Counted from the stretch's first letter, positions 10,604 to 23,929 are shown. The stretch is 64,000 nt of DNA from Warburgia ugandensis (GCA_035236585.1 CP141139.1:32993217-33057216); one strand, 5' to 3'. The notes: a model not told the origin generated them from the sequence alone. Translations and numbers: made by a program.

Positions 10604-13600
10604 TGTAACATCCCAGGTTTTTCAAGCCTTTATTGATTTTTAGTTGGAAAGCAATGAGAGTTTTCTTATTTTAGAAAACAGTATCAGAGTGATAATATGT
10701 ATGTAATTTTAAAATTTATCAACTTCTTTCTAGGAGTTATTATAAAACCTCCACATATATGTAAAATAATAATCTTCTAACCTATTAGCGGTTAGAGATA
10801 CATGCCACAGGATCATCTATATTGGCACAAGTAAAGCCACACAAGCCATTCAAATAATTTATGCACTTCATATTACAGTCATCCAATGTGCTAATAGAAG
10901 TTTAAGTTATATCCAATGTCTCAAAATGTAATCCTATGCATGGATTCTAACAAAAGGAACTACACTTAAATCATAATCTCCTCACATCTAAGCAGATCCA
11001 CATACTTTCGCCTTCCTTATATCTCTCACTCTCGAGCTACCTGGAGTATCACCTGAAATGTTAGTTGTAGGGGTAAACAAAACAACTACTCATAGTAGGG
11101 TGAAAAACTAATACAAGTCGAAATGTCTAAAATAGACCATGCAATAGCATAGGTATAAGCGTATGTCTATCCACACACGTATATATAGTTTCATGATCAA
11201 CAGATATCCAATAAAGATGCACAAAGACTAATGATTTTAAATCATTCATAATGTTCAAAAGTAATTGACAAATTTGTCAAATCATTGTGCTCAAAACAAA
11301 TGATGCCGAACCAAGGTGCATAGTCGTCCATTCATAATGCACAAATCCATGCCCACATCGTTGTGGAAAACTAATCACTCCATATCATAGTGGCTTACAA
11401 TCCTACAACCACGGACCATTAGTAGCATATAGTCCTACCATTAGGGACCAATGGTATCAACTCTCGAGAATGACCACCATGCCCAGCATGCTAACAAACA
11501 CACAGATACCTATGCTTGTAGAGCCCTATTGTTACCCACTAGGGACTACTGTGGCCTCTACATTTGCTTATGGATATTATCATGAAGCATGACTCATGGA
11601 GCTACTAGGCTACCACTCAGAGCACTTTCCCATGACAAGATACTCCTATTGCCCACTATCTCCATCACATGGCTAGTATTAATATCATCTCAGAGGTCAG
11701 TGACCAACTCCACCTTCTAGCATAGGATCTCAAGGACTTACGGCAAAACCATAGAGTGCGCCTGCCAAACGATTTGAGACTTAGGCCACTCCCAGAGTGA
11801 CTATCTAAAACATCGATGAAATCCATATCAAGGACTTACGGGTGCTAGTAGAGTGCCTGCCTAAGAATTGACAAATCCACATCCATTAGGTCTTACATCC
11901 ACTCATAGAGTGACTACCTAAGCATCAATGAAACCAAAAACTATGGCTCATAAAAACCTGTATCTCATGGCTCATCACCACACTTGTGGTGCTTGCCAAG
12001 CATTGATAAAAATATAATGTCTTAGGGCCCTTGGCCAAATCCGTATTTACCTTTATTTCTAATCTTATGATCCTTATGTCTTATGCCTCACATGGCTTAG
12101 TTAATACTCCTTGGTATTTGTCATGAGATTATCATGTTTAATGACTATCTTTTAACTAGTCCGTCCCTAAGGTTATTAGTCATGATCATATTAGGTTTGG
12201 ACTCGAGGTGTAACCATGTGTATACCTCACTTCATTTTAATGTTGTAGGGATTTTAAATACTAAGGTTTAGATGAGCTAGTCATGATGACAATTGTTTAG
12301 AGTATAAGCATAATACCTTGAGCTGTTGCAGAGCTATGACATAAGAAGTTAAACTTTAAGTATCATGTCACTAATAACTGGGGTATGGTTCATTCATGTG
12401 ATTTTGTGTTAAGCGCTCATGTGGCTGAGCCTAAATGAGTTGTAAATGAAGTTTCCTTGATGATTCCAGCTAGTTTTTCTAAGTGTTTAGGAGTTCAACT
12501 TAAGGGTAATTTGGTAATTTCCCTTGCTGAGGATAATTACCTTTTTGTCCTTGTCTAATTTCTAGTGTAAAGTTGGTTTTACATTCCCCATTTTATCAGT
12601 AAGATGTACAATTATTGATGATCACATTCCCAATTTAAAAGGCCAAAATTTCTCATAATATTTATTAAACTTGAATTCTGGAATTCCTGGGATTCTATGT
12701 AAGCGTAAATTTCACAATAGGAATTCTAGGAATTGGAATTGTAAGGATTTGAGAATTTCGGACATCATCTTCTCCATTCAACCCAAAACCAATAGCTAGG
12801 TGCAACTTGTTATTCAATTGCAAACATCTTCAAAGCTTGGAAAAAATGAAGTTTTTCTTACCTTTCCCAAACCTACTAGTTCATTCAAATTCCACTTCTG
12901 TTCCATGGATTTCAAGTAAAAACATTAAGATATTGTTTCTTGCATAATTGAACTAGGAAGTGAAGTTTACTAGTTTCTTCACCATGTGGAGTTTGTAATT
13001 TGACTTCTAAGTTGGAAATCTTGGAAGTTTATGAAACCTCTTACTTCCAATTTCAAATTAAGCATCAACACTTACCATTTCGGGTGTCAATAGGTGGAGA
13101 AATGACAATAGTTTTTTGCTACCCACCATAAGATCTAGAATGAATTTTCAATAAAAATTTGTGCTATTTGGTAGTTCATTTAATGATCTAAAAGACCCAT
13201 ATTTTAGTTTCCATCGACAAATTCATTTCCATCTAGTTTTAACCATATCTTTGAATGTCATTTTCCTACAACTGTATGCAGTAAAAAGCTGCCCACAAAT
13301 CAGTAAGGTTTGTAAACTCCAAAATTTTATAAATCTATTGGCAATTCCTTCAACTCTTTACATGAATCTTTTGTGCCTTCATCATGGAATGAAACCTAGG
13401 AAAGATATTTAGGTTAATTGTGGAAAACATGGATGATCAAGTGATTGAATAATCCCTTGTTTTCCACTAACATGCAGAAGCTAATACAGAGCATGATGAA
13501 ATTCAATAAACTCATTGATTCGTCCAAGCAAGAATGGAACATTTTCAACTTTCCATGAAAACACAGGAAAGAGAAATCAACTTGCACCAGTTATTATAGT

Positions 13601-14080
13601 TAAATTTCAACAAAATCCCAAGGTAAATCATGACATTTTCATACCTGTAAGCATGGATATCACAGTAGCAGTAACATAGAAATGTTAAAAAAATTCTATG
13701 AAATCACTTCCTATTATGTTTAGTCTGAAGCTAGCATTAGCAATCCATCCTACTAACCATCCCCTACCAGGTAATGATTTCTCGCCTACATGAGTTTCTC
13801 TCCTTCTTCAACTTCTGGAGTTGTAAGAATTGGTGTTCTCCCTACGTATTCTACCAATCCAACAAGAGCCTCTTTTGCTGCATGCACCATGCTCCCTTCT
13901 CACTTTCTTCTCTTAAAAAACTCTCCAAGCTCACTCAAAACTCAAGTTTCTCAGTGCCTCACCCCCTGGTTCATCCTCTCCCTTCCTTATTCCTCACCCT
14001 CTAGTTCGTCCTCTCCTCTCTTTCACTTTATTAATGGCTGGGAATTTCTAGCCCTACATTTTAATTTTGATTTTATACTT
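10604..14080 (+). repeat. Degenerate long LTR, TGTNAC..CCC family, copy 1
   Basis: It starts TGTAACATCCCAGG, the same type of opening as 18742, 34383 and 62925. Internal landmarks are shared with the other copies: ATCTCAGAGGTCAGTG..CACCTTCTAGCATAG near 11680-11727 matches a segment near 30476-30515. The right end is uncertain. AAGTC occurs both immediately left of the start (10599-10603) and at 14081-14085, which could be a target duplication, but the bases before the right AAGTC do not form a normal CA end. No coding sequence is inside; short open frames are fortuitous. Confidence 0.5.
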
Positions 14081-14139
14081 AAGTCGTTTTATGCATGTGG
14101 GAAATAGTTAACATGTGGGGAGCTAGTTGCCCATGGCTT

Positions 14140-14990
14140 GGGCCCCCACGTGGAGTCTATAATATTCCATGTTAGGCTATTTGTAGGATGGCATAAATAG
14201 CTATCAGGTAGTCTCTTATCAGCATGCCATATTAGTTTCTTTGTTGTTTCTATAAGATGAAATGTTCTTTTAAAACTTGGAATAGGAGAAAATGCCATAG
14301 GACCTTTGTAGGCACTTCTTTCACATGCTCAATTGAATTCTTCTTCAACTTGTATCTTGAATGTCCACAAGTTGGGCATGTAGTTTTATCCTTGTGCTCC
14401 TTTCTGTGGGAGATCCAATCATTGGCACAAGCACATATCTTCTCATACTTTAGGCCTAGTATAGCTAGGGTTTTCTTTGCCTCCCATTTGGATTATCTTC
14501 TCTTACTTCAACCATAGCGTAGCCATGACCTTCTTTGCCTCCTATGTGGAGTTTGCCAATTTATTCTTCTTTGGTAGCATTTTACCCTTCACTTTAAAGA
14601 CTGTTATAAGACCTTGATTTGAAAAACCAAATCTCGATTTCATGTTATAAAATTCTACCACTATAGACAACTTGGTTAATTTTGTATATCTAAGGTACGC
14701 AGCTCATTGGTTTCCTTCAATGTAGTTTGGAATTGTTTAGGATCATCTTGGAAGTCATCATTTCATCTCAAAACATTAATGTAGTAGTACTATTCATCAC
14801 TCCATTGAAGCACAAATGTTTCTCAACTTGCCTACAGTTACCTTTTTCAGGTTTTCACATCTTGAGCATGGACAACACATGAGATTACAATCACTCCCTG
14901 CCCTAAGTGCAAAATCTATAAACCTTTTTATTCTCTCCTCAAATTGTGTTGGTGATCTTGAAGTGTCATCCAAGCATATTTGTTAGCCAT
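14140..14990 (-). pseudogene. TNP2-type CACTA transposase, N-terminal fragment
   Basis: Minus-strand translation gives two segments. From 14990, in shifting frames, comes a transposase-associated domain: FEERIKRFIDFALRAGSDCN then LMCCPCSRCENLKKV and VEKHLCFNG, with the expected cysteine pairs. From about 14480 to 14150 comes CANDWISHRKEHKDKTTCP, CGHSRYK, a VPTKVLWHFLLF segment, then WHADKRLPDSYLCHPTNSL and WNIIDSTW. This is the usual order for the plant TNP2 family. The reading frame is broken and the rest of the protein is absent. It does not encode a working transposase. Confidence 0.75.
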
Positions 14991-15530
14991 TTTCTCTAGA
15001 AAATTGAAGCTTAGATGTGTGCAAAGATTTTTCAAACATGAAAAGATTAATGAACTTTCTGAGGCATTTTTCCAAACATTGGGTGTGCAAATAAAATATT
15101 AAAAAACTTACTTATATGCATTCATGAAGAGTTTCCAACTAACTCTAAGTTAACTAGGATAAAAAGATCGAATAAAAAATGAAAGATTCATAAATAGGAA
15201 GGGAAAACTTAAGAAAGAAATTAACCACAATCATGCAAATTATATAAAATATGAGACAAACAAGGAAGACTTACCCACTCTGATATTAGCTGAGATAGTG
15301 TCATTTAAAGAACAAACATATACAATTCCAATTCGATCTTGGTGTTTTAGTTGAAGCTAGCTAGAGAGAAAATGCACCTAGATGAGCTTTAGGCTATATA
15401 CATATGTATATGTAGTCTAATGTGTAGTTAGATAAAGACAATCGAAAACAAAAAGGAAAATAGTTGTAGGACATTATGTTATATAACCATAATTTTAAAG
15501 ACGACCATAATAAATCATCTTGATAAGTAC

Positions 15531-18019
15531 TATTAAGTGTTTAATTTTGGTCAAAATACCCTTAATTTAGCATTCAATTAGATCATCTAACCGTTCAATT
15601 TTACAAAACTTAGCTTGATTTTGAATTTAACTCCAATTGACCATCCAAACCTTAATTTTTCAAAATCAACGGTCAGATGATCATTAGAGTTAATTAAATG
15701 ACTAATGTATGGTTTAGATGATTCTGATTTAGTTTTTTCTTTTGCAGATTAACCAAAAGTGGCGTTGATGGCTACGATCAAAAGTTAACGGTGCAGATCA
15801 TCTTAAAGAGCACTGGATGGACCAGATCACCCATGAAGATAGATGTGATAGTTTCCTAGAAAACAATGGAGCTAAATTTGGAATCATGAGCAAAAGGCAA
15901 CCCCTTCCCCCACTTCTTTCCTTCCTTTCCTTTTTCCTTCCTTTTCTTTTTCTTTCTTTTTCTTTTTCCTTCCTTTTCCTTTTCTTTCTTTCTTTCTTTC
16001 TTTCCTTCCTTTTCCTTTTCTTTTTTCTTCTTTCTTCCCTTTTTCTTTTTCTTTTTCCTTCCTTATTTCTTCTCTTTCCTTTCCTTTCCTTCTTTCTCTC
16101 CACATTCTAAACTTCTCCTTTCCCCTCCTTCCTTCTAGTCTCTCCTCCATTCTCTCTTCTTTTCTTCTCTCTTCCTCTTCTTCTCTATTCTCTCACAACT
16201 GTCCTTCACCACCGCATTCTTCTTCTCCTACGCTTTCCCTCATTCCCTCCTCTCTCCCTCAACTTTCCTTCGCTCCCATGCTCTTGCCTTACTCTCCACC
16301 ACCCTCTCCTCACCTCTTCTTCATCACCGCTCCACACCCCCTTCATCTGCCCCAATTCCCTTTCCTTTTCTCTCTCTCCCCTCTCTCTCAAACCCATATT
16401 ACTCTCTCTCTCTCTCTCGTGATCTCCCTATCACCATCCCCTGCACCCACAAATGCCCTTCTCCATCACTGTTCTCTGATCCCCGGCAAGCCTAGGCCAA
16501 CCGGACCTCCCAGATTATCCTCTGCATCAGCTTCACCATCACTGCCCACCAACCAAGCGTCCTCTGCCTCCATCTTGCCATACATCGCTTAGCACCAACG
16601 TCTTCGGCTTCCTCGTCAGTCCCTCTTCACCGCACCCAACACAAACTCTCCCGCTATCTCTCTCTTGCCTCATCGCTCACCCCCTCTCTTTTTCCTTCAC
16701 TCTGTTTACATTCTCCCTCTTGTCTCCATTGCTCTCCACCCTCGTCCTTTTTCCATCATCTTCTCTTCCTCCTCCACATCTCATTTCCTCTCTTTGGTTG
16801 GACGGCTCACTCTCTTCCTCTCCATCGTTCTCAACTTTCTCTTCGGGTTCCCTTGTTCCGGCCACCCCACTACGCACCACCAACTCCCAGGCTGAACTGT
16901 AGGAGGCTTCATCTCTCTACCCATCTCCCGCTTCGTTCTCTCTATCTCTCCCTCTTGTTCTGCCTTTGCTCTCTATCTCTCCCTCTGTGCTTCCACCACC
17001 CGAAATGCACCGGCCAAAAATCTAGTAACCGGCCGGATCGCACCCCCTGCATCTCTGGCGTCTTTTTTTCATCGGTATAGTCTCTGGCCAGCACAGGAAC
17101 GGAAACCCAAGTCAAGTTTCCACTATTTTTCCCTTCCCCTCTCCTCTTTCTTCTCCTCCTTCCTCCTTCCTCCTCTCTTCCCTCTTCCTCTTCTCCCTCC
17201 TCCGGTTCCCCTTTCTTCACCGGGTTTTCGTCTGGTTTTTTCTTAAAAACCAAATTTTTAACAAAATTCCAAGTTTGCCCTCTCTCTTCAAAAGCAATTA
17301 CAAATCTGTTCTTTTCTATTAATTCCATCTATGTCCCCAGTTTATTTACATCTGTGTCCCAGTTATTGCGATTTTGTTTTATCTGCGTTTTTCTTATCCA
17401 GGAACTGCCTAATCTATACCAAATCATTTAAGGCTTAACCCAATCAACGGGTTAGCCTTAATTAAAACCAAATCTTCAATTTCTCCTTTGTTTCTCAACG
17501 GATTTCAAATTAATTTTGCAGAATCATTCTTAGGACATCCCTAGATCTAAGTGACATTTCTAATCTTCGATCTGAAATTCATAAATCAATCTGAACCGTC
17601 CAAATCTTGAAATTACAATTTAGCCCAGATCTCTTTGATTTTGAAGAATCTGTCAAACTCGACTGGTGGATCACTAATCAAGAATGTGTTGAAGATATCT
17701 GTAAAGGCGGATCAGCTTTTAAAAGACCAGAAGTAAAGATTTTGATAAAGATTGATCTAGGAAAGTAGTTTTTTCTCATTATTTGATTTTGTTTGTTTTC
17801 TTTAGGAACTAAAAATTCTGTATTTTTGAGAAGTTGATTAGATCTGAACATTGATTCTCATTTCAATAATTCTAGTAATTTTGCATGATTTATTTTTAAT
17901 TTTACATAATTAAATTTTATTGAAATTCCTACTTTTAAAATCAAGTCCTTGTGGGATCGACCCATACTTGCATAAGCTACACTACAATAGCCCGTGCACT
18001 TGCGGTTAAACAATCAACA
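15531..18019 (+). mobile_element. Solo LTR of the Tat/Athila-like family, 2489 bp, with perfect AGTAC target duplication
   Basis: AGTAC lies directly before (15526-15530) and directly after (18020-18024). The left end reads TATTAAGTG (TG mutated to TA) and the right end AATCAACA. No primer site or interior follows, so it is a solo LTR left by recombination. It is the reverse complement of the unit at 24148-26439 and related to 19946-21925 and 28386-30294. From about 15900 to 17230 the plus strand is almost purely C and T. The many open frames in that tract (Leu/Ser/Pro-rich or Lys/Glu/Arg-rich) are compositional artefacts. Confidence 0.85.
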
Positions 18020-18024
18020 AGTAC

Positions 18025-18324
18025 ACTTTTTAAGGATGGTTTTCCAAGATCATCTTATTAAATGTGAAAATTTATAAACTTTTATCTTAACCATCTTCTT
18101 AAACTTGAATTTTTTAAGATGGTTTGGCTTAACTGTCTTCTTAAGTTCTTCTTGCAAAACATTTTATGATGGTTTTAGCAAAACTTGCTTGTTAAGTATA
18201 ATTTTTAAAGATGGTTTTTTGTCACCATCTTAGTTTATTTTTACAAAGATATTTTCTAAAAAATTGTCTTTTTTCTTTTCTTTTCATTTTTTTGCCATCT
18301 TAAAGAGAACCAATTTTAGTTGTG
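18025..18324. repeat. CACTA subterminal repeat field
   Basis: The motif AAGATGGTTT or its complement AACCATCTT occurs about seven times in ~290 bp, in both orientations, with variants. Left of the solo LTR (15500-15525) the same flavour continues (ACGACCATAA, AATCATCTTGATAAG). Clustered, mixed-orientation 9-11-mers next to a terminus are where CACTA transposases bind. The family motif itself is read here, not recalled. Confidence 0.6.
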
Positions 18325-18741
18325 TTATACCTACGTTGTCTAACTGTCTCATTCCTTGAAGAGGAATCCTAAAGCACAAAAAGATAAATATGAAACTTAC
18401 TTTCCACTTTTCACAAAGAGTCTCTCTCTTTATGCCACCTTCTTTTACTTGTCTTCTAACTAGTTGGTGTCTCCTTTTCTAGACCTTGGGATGACATGTG
18501 ATCTCTTAAGAGAGTTATACAATTCAATCCCATCAGATGAAGACTATAAATGAGACATCCACACAATCTTTTTACTGAAGAATATCACATTAGGGAAAAA
18601 ATTTGTTGGTAAAGAGTCAAATTTTTATTGCTTCTCATTATTTTCAAAACACCTTTCCTTCTATTCTTGAAATGCCCTTACACATAATTTCAGCTACAAC
18701 ATAAGTATTTCCCTAATTTATTTGTATTATTGAATACATAT
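18325..18741. other. Spacer with a module repeated near 33000
   Basis: Intergenic sequence. Positions ~18598-18725 resemble ~32998-33118 in the same orientation, so similar ~120-bp modules lie just outside both ends of the big nested block. No coding content seen. Confidence 0.45.
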
Positions 18742-19115
18742 TGTGACACCTTGGGCTTTTGTAATACTTTCTAAATGCTTTTTCAAAATTTGGGATCCCT
18801 AGTTTGAATATTTCTTTTGAAAATAAAACAACAACAAAATTTTCATTAAAAAGCATTTCTAAAAACTCGAGTGTCATTTTATTCATAAACACAACTAACA
18901 GCAGAATGAATGTCTCATTCCTACTGAAAATCAAGCAGAGTTTCCTTTGTTTTTGGAATTTTATGCCTTTAACACATGTGATGTAGAATACTTGATAAAC
19001 TTTTCAACAAAAATCAAGTTTTAAATACAATAAATAACTTTATCTTATTCCCAAACCTCTAGTCACAATCACATTACATCATTCCTTCAAATAGAATACC
19101 CATGAGTCCCCAAAT

Positions 19116-19245
<130 letters not shown>

Positions 19246-19945
19246 TCATTGTATTTAAGAATCAACTATAGTACATATCTTAATTCTTAAAATGCTCACC
19301 TTAAACATACAAGTAGTCTTGAGCTCCTATATTAAACCATTCTTTATTCTGTATCTCACCATAGCTTGACCTATTCTTTCTTCATGCTTCAAATCTAAGA
19401 TATTGTAAAACAAATTGAAGTATCTCAACAAGCTTGTGCTTATGTAGGTGGAAATAAGATACTAATTTGGTATGACAAAATTAGCACTTTTAACAATAGA
19501 TCATGTCTAATCAAAATCAGTATATTTACTAATGTCAAATTCATCGCTTTACAAATCATGCATTTATGTCAAAATAATTAAATTCTCAAATCATATGTTT
19601 AGTACCAAGTCCCATACGATCATAATACAAATTTGAAAATGTAATTTTGACAATGTATGTCTTTCAATTGTAAATCAATCAAATATCTAAATTTTGAATA
19701 AAATCACAAATGCATGTTTAAAACATATTTTCTTTCAGATTTTCATATACTCATAAATCAATCTCAAATATCTAAATCAATAGGCAAAATCAAATGATAA
19801 AGGAAATGCTCATAAACTTTAATAATCTCAAAATATATCAAAACTTTTCAAATCATAAAGCAATAACTATATACCAAGGATCATCACCTAATATACTAAT
19901 CAGTATAACAATTAATGATAACATATTAATAACAGTAAGCAGCAT

Positions 19946-21925
19946 TGTTGTTGTTTTTCACAAGTGCATAGGCTATTGTAGCATAGTTAGTGCAAGTACA
20001 GGTTGATTTCATGGGGACTCGACTTACAAAGTAGGAGTTTAAATAAAATTTAAATTACTAAAGTTAATAGAATTTAAAATTTAGATAACAATGCACTAAA
20101 AAACTCATATTTATTGGTGAACTAAAAAATACATAATTTTGATTTTAAAAGATAGTGAACTAAAAAAATAAAATTGGATTTCCACTTCCTTAGTTTTATC
20201 ATTGTGTTACACTGCAAAATTCTCAACATCTACTCATATTCAAGTAGAACAACTCACACCAATCAATTATTGAGTTCCTTGATTGCTGATTCAATGGTCG
20301 ATTATGCAAAATTTTAAAAAATATGATAACCTGGATCAATGGATGAAATTGAGATTTTGACAGCTGATATTGACTGTATGGATTCCAGACGTAAGATTAG
20401 AGATAACAAATCAACTAGGAATTAAATTTAGATGAAAATCTAAAGGTGGATTTGTAATAAAAAAAAGATGTAGAGTAGGAACTAAAGTTGTTTCATTGGT
20501 TAAGACTGGATCTTTCATTCAGTTTGGTATAAACCAAATAAGGATTGATTTTGCATAATTTAAGGACTCAGTGAGAAAAGGACAAAATAGTATTAAGAAA
20601 AAGACAAAAGACAAAACAGAGATGCAAAAGGAATTAAAATAGAGAGGCTAAGGATAAAAATGAAAATTTTCCCAAAACTTCTCTCATTTTACCTAGAAGG
20701 AAGAAGACATAGCTCCTTGTGTCTATTTGAATGACTGAAACGAAGGGGATAAAAGGAGATCAATGTGAAACTTGAATTGGGTTTTCCTTGAAACAATATA
20801 GATTGCAAAAAGATGAGAAAAAAATTAAAAATTAGTGAGAAATCAAAAGTCAAATTAGTAAAGAGTAAGGGAAAAACACATTGAAGAATAGAGGAGAAGA
20901 CTGTTAATAGAGGAAAAGTACGATGAAGGAAAGCAGGGACTAGTATAACTAGAAATCAAGAGAAAGCACAATGAATCAAAGAGGAAAAAGAAGACTAAAT
21001 CACAAGTGAAATAAGGAACTCGATGACTAGTGAATAGACAAAAGAAAAGAAAGAAAGAAAAATGACGATGAAGAGAAGAGGAAACCTATGATTGAAGAAT
21101 AGGGGTGAAATGAAGGCTGGTAATAGAGGAGAAAAGGACTGAACCAAAGGAAAAAATGCAACTAAAAATGAAAGAAAAAGGGAGAAAATTGCGGTGGAAT
21201 ACAAAAAGAAAAACGGTGAACAACAGGGAATGAGATGATTGGGGTAATGAAAGAGACTAAGCAAGAAGCTTGAAGGGATGTGTAACTGGATTCGGTCCTC
21301 TTCTCCTTTAGTTTTTCCTCTTTCTTTCAAATCTCCTCTTCTACTATGGTTCATGCTTCTTCTTTGTTTCTCCCCTCTTTCCCTTCTCAGTCAGCTTCAG
21401 ATCCTTCTCTTCCCGGTAGGAATGATTTCTTAGTTCTCCTCTTTCTTTTGTATAAAGACTCCTTATGAATCCCATAGCTTTCCACTATAACACGTCTCTT
21501 CTTAAGGTTTTGTTTCCAATTAGGAAATAATTTATCATTCCATTCTAGATTTATTTTCCTACTTAGGAAACTATTTCCTAATTTCCTCCAACCACTTTAA
21601 AGGTAGTTTCCTCCTAGGTTTCATCTTGCTTTGTAGGTCCCATTTACCCTTTTGAGGATTTGGTTTCAATCAGCTTGATCTGAGTCATCCAAGTCTATTC
21701 TGATTGATATGCAACACATAAAATTCAATTAGAATTGTCTTAACCATTATTTAATCATCTAACTGGCTTCAATGATCATCTAGTTATTAAATTTTACGAA
21801 ACAATAGTAAGATGATCAATTGGTGCTATAATTAATATTTAATCTAATAATGTAAAATTAAGTAGTTAGATGATCTATCTATATGCTAATTTGAGAGATT
21901 TTTAAATAAAATTGAACACCCAACA
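19946..21925 (-). repeat. 3' LTR of the Tat-like element
   Basis: The plus-strand edges are TGTTGTTGTTTTTCAC on the left and GAACACCCAACA on the right, so on the minus strand it starts TGTTGGGTGTTC. Matching blocks with 28386-30294 run throughout, for example AACAATGCACTAAAAAACTC near 20090 and 28494. A purine-rich stretch covers about 20680-21300. Confidence 0.75.
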
Positions 21926-23929
21926 CATCCCTAACTAGCATTTTACTAATCCTAAGAAAAACATGCAAAAAATCAATCTAAAAAATTCCAAAAATTATTT
22001 CAAGCCAACAACCACATTTGTCTCAAAAAATTATCTTCAATAAATCTATCAACTTTTTCATACTAATAAAATTGAATTAGAAAATTCAAAACCCTACCCA
22101 TATGCAAAATACATTCCGATTAAACTCGTATCTTAGAGTGTGTGTGAATGTGTAGTCCATATATACAATAATCTTTATCTCTAAGTAGACTATATCTTTT
22201 GAACTCCATCTAAAATATGTTTTGACCTCAATTCTCACTATGATATATACTAAAAAATAAAAACTCTTAGATAAAGGAGTTAAATCATCTCTTTTATTAA
22301 ATATGTGAGTAGAGTTAATAAAAGCAAATTTACCTCACATATACTCATGAAGGAATGGGAGTTACTAAGGAATTTAGTTTGATCCCTTTAGAAAGGATGC
22401 CATTACCTCTAAACATTTAGACATATTACTCTTTAAATCCTATCCATTCATATACTCATCAAGACTATTACTAAAATCAATAGGTCTTATATTAAGATGA
22501 AATATAGGCTTGGGACAAGGTACAAAAGAAAGGGATACAAATGGTATTCAAAATTCTTCAAAAATAATTAGAGGTCTTTGAACTAGTTAAAAATTGTTTC
22601 TTTACTTTATCCAAAGTGAGTATCCCTTAATTTTTCTCACATTCTTCATTTATTTATTTTTTCCTTTTCAACACTATTGAAGATCTTTTTCTTCATATTC
22701 ACTTTTTTTTTCTTGGTATTGTAACTTAAAAGTAGTTCCTCAATCCTCTAATTTATTTTAGAATAATGTGCAGTGGATATATTATTTGGGGTAAAATGGA
22801 AAAAGGTAATTTGAATAATAAAAGAAAAGGCTTATATGAGGCTCAAAATGGTTAACTAGTGGTAAAAATATTTTTGGGTGGGCTTTACGTCTCAAGTTTC
22901 ATAACAAGGATGGCCTACATTAGTTCTTAGGTTTCATATAACCTATCAGATTCAATGAACTTCTGAAATTTTAAACATAATACTTTAATAATTTAGGTAA
23001 TTGGTCAAAATTTATGAGTTGGTGGGATCAAATTTAATGTAAGCATGTTGATTTATTTTTTTTGGAATACATGTATAACCTCTGGAAAGAATGAATGGGT
23101 CTAATGCTCACTTAGGTTATAGGTCTCCATTAAATTTCTTTAGGCTCTCTAAGTTATAACTACTTATCAATTTAGACTATGAATATGCAACTATATGTAC
23201 AGATGTGATATGAGACTTACCTTTTATGGAATACTTTAGAAAATAAGTAAAATAATGAATTGATCACATACAATTCTATTAATAAGCTAAAGATGAAAGT
23301 AAATATTAGACTTTAGAAAATCCAATTCTCATCATTGTATAAGAACTGACCTAAAAACTTAAAAAGATTTTCAAAATAGCTCAAAAATTTTTAATTTTGT
23401 ATTTTTTCAAAAATAAAGAAAAATAACTACAAAAAGACTAGAATTCGCCAGAATTCTATAACCCCAACCTAAGTGAAACATTGTCCTCAATGTTTAAAGA
23501 GAAAGATGATAAAAATGCATGAGAAATGAAAAAATGAGAGATGTAGAAAAGAGAAGTTCTAAAAAATAATGGTGCATTTTAAAAGAAAAAATTATAGAGT
23601 TTGAAATTTCCCTAGGTTCTATACAAAATGGGTCGTACAGGTCTCTGAAATGGAAGATTGAGTAAATTTATCGTACAATTTTGAAATTTTTTATTTTATC
23701 ACAGAGCAATGTATCAAATGTATCCCCAGGCTACTTCTCATAATTAAAGAAAGTGTTGGGAGCTTGCCTTTGTGGAAATAGAGTAAGGATGTCACTCATA
23801 ATAATGGGCTTGTTCATGAAGCACATCTTGGAATGTAGTAATGATAGGATATTCCTGAGTGGGGTATGTGCTACTTTCACAAATACTACACACCTATTCA
23901 ATCTTCTTAGAAGAAAATTTTCTCCTTTC
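21926..23929 (-). other. Interior of the Tat-like element downstream of gag
   Basis: AT-rich, with no pol domains in any frame. A full-length Tat or Athila element would have protease, reverse transcriptase and integrase in this region. The expected polypurine tract next to the 3' LTR is weak (TTAGGGATG on the minus strand). Confidence 0.5.

Larger units (their letters stand above)
14140..18324 (-). mobile_element. CACTA (En/Spm-like) DNA transposon, truncated and split by a solo LTR
   Basis: Read on the minus strand, the order is terminus (about 18324), a subterminal repeat field (18025-18300 and its continuation at 15480-15525), then the start of a TNP2-type transposase (14990 downwards). 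This is the normal 5'-to-3' order of a CACTA element. The terminus reads CACAACTAAAATTGG on the minus strand, close to a CACTA-type inverted repeat. The far end is missing. A 2.49-kb solo LTR occupies 15531-18019. Confidence 0.6.

Noticed and set aside
13774..14107. Overlapping 76- and 105-codon open frames, Ser/Pro/Leu-rich
   Set aside because: They lie in the CT-rich tail of the degenerate long LTR and lack any motif.
15798..17328. Many open frames rich in Lys/Arg/Glu or Pro/Ser/Leu
   Set aside because: They are by-products of the purine/pyrimidine asymmetric core of a solo LTR, present on both strands at once.
17951..17994. A functional tRNA-Asp gene
   Set aside because: The anticodon stem and loop and the D-stem partner are missing, and the segment sits within an LTR edge; only similarity is claimed.
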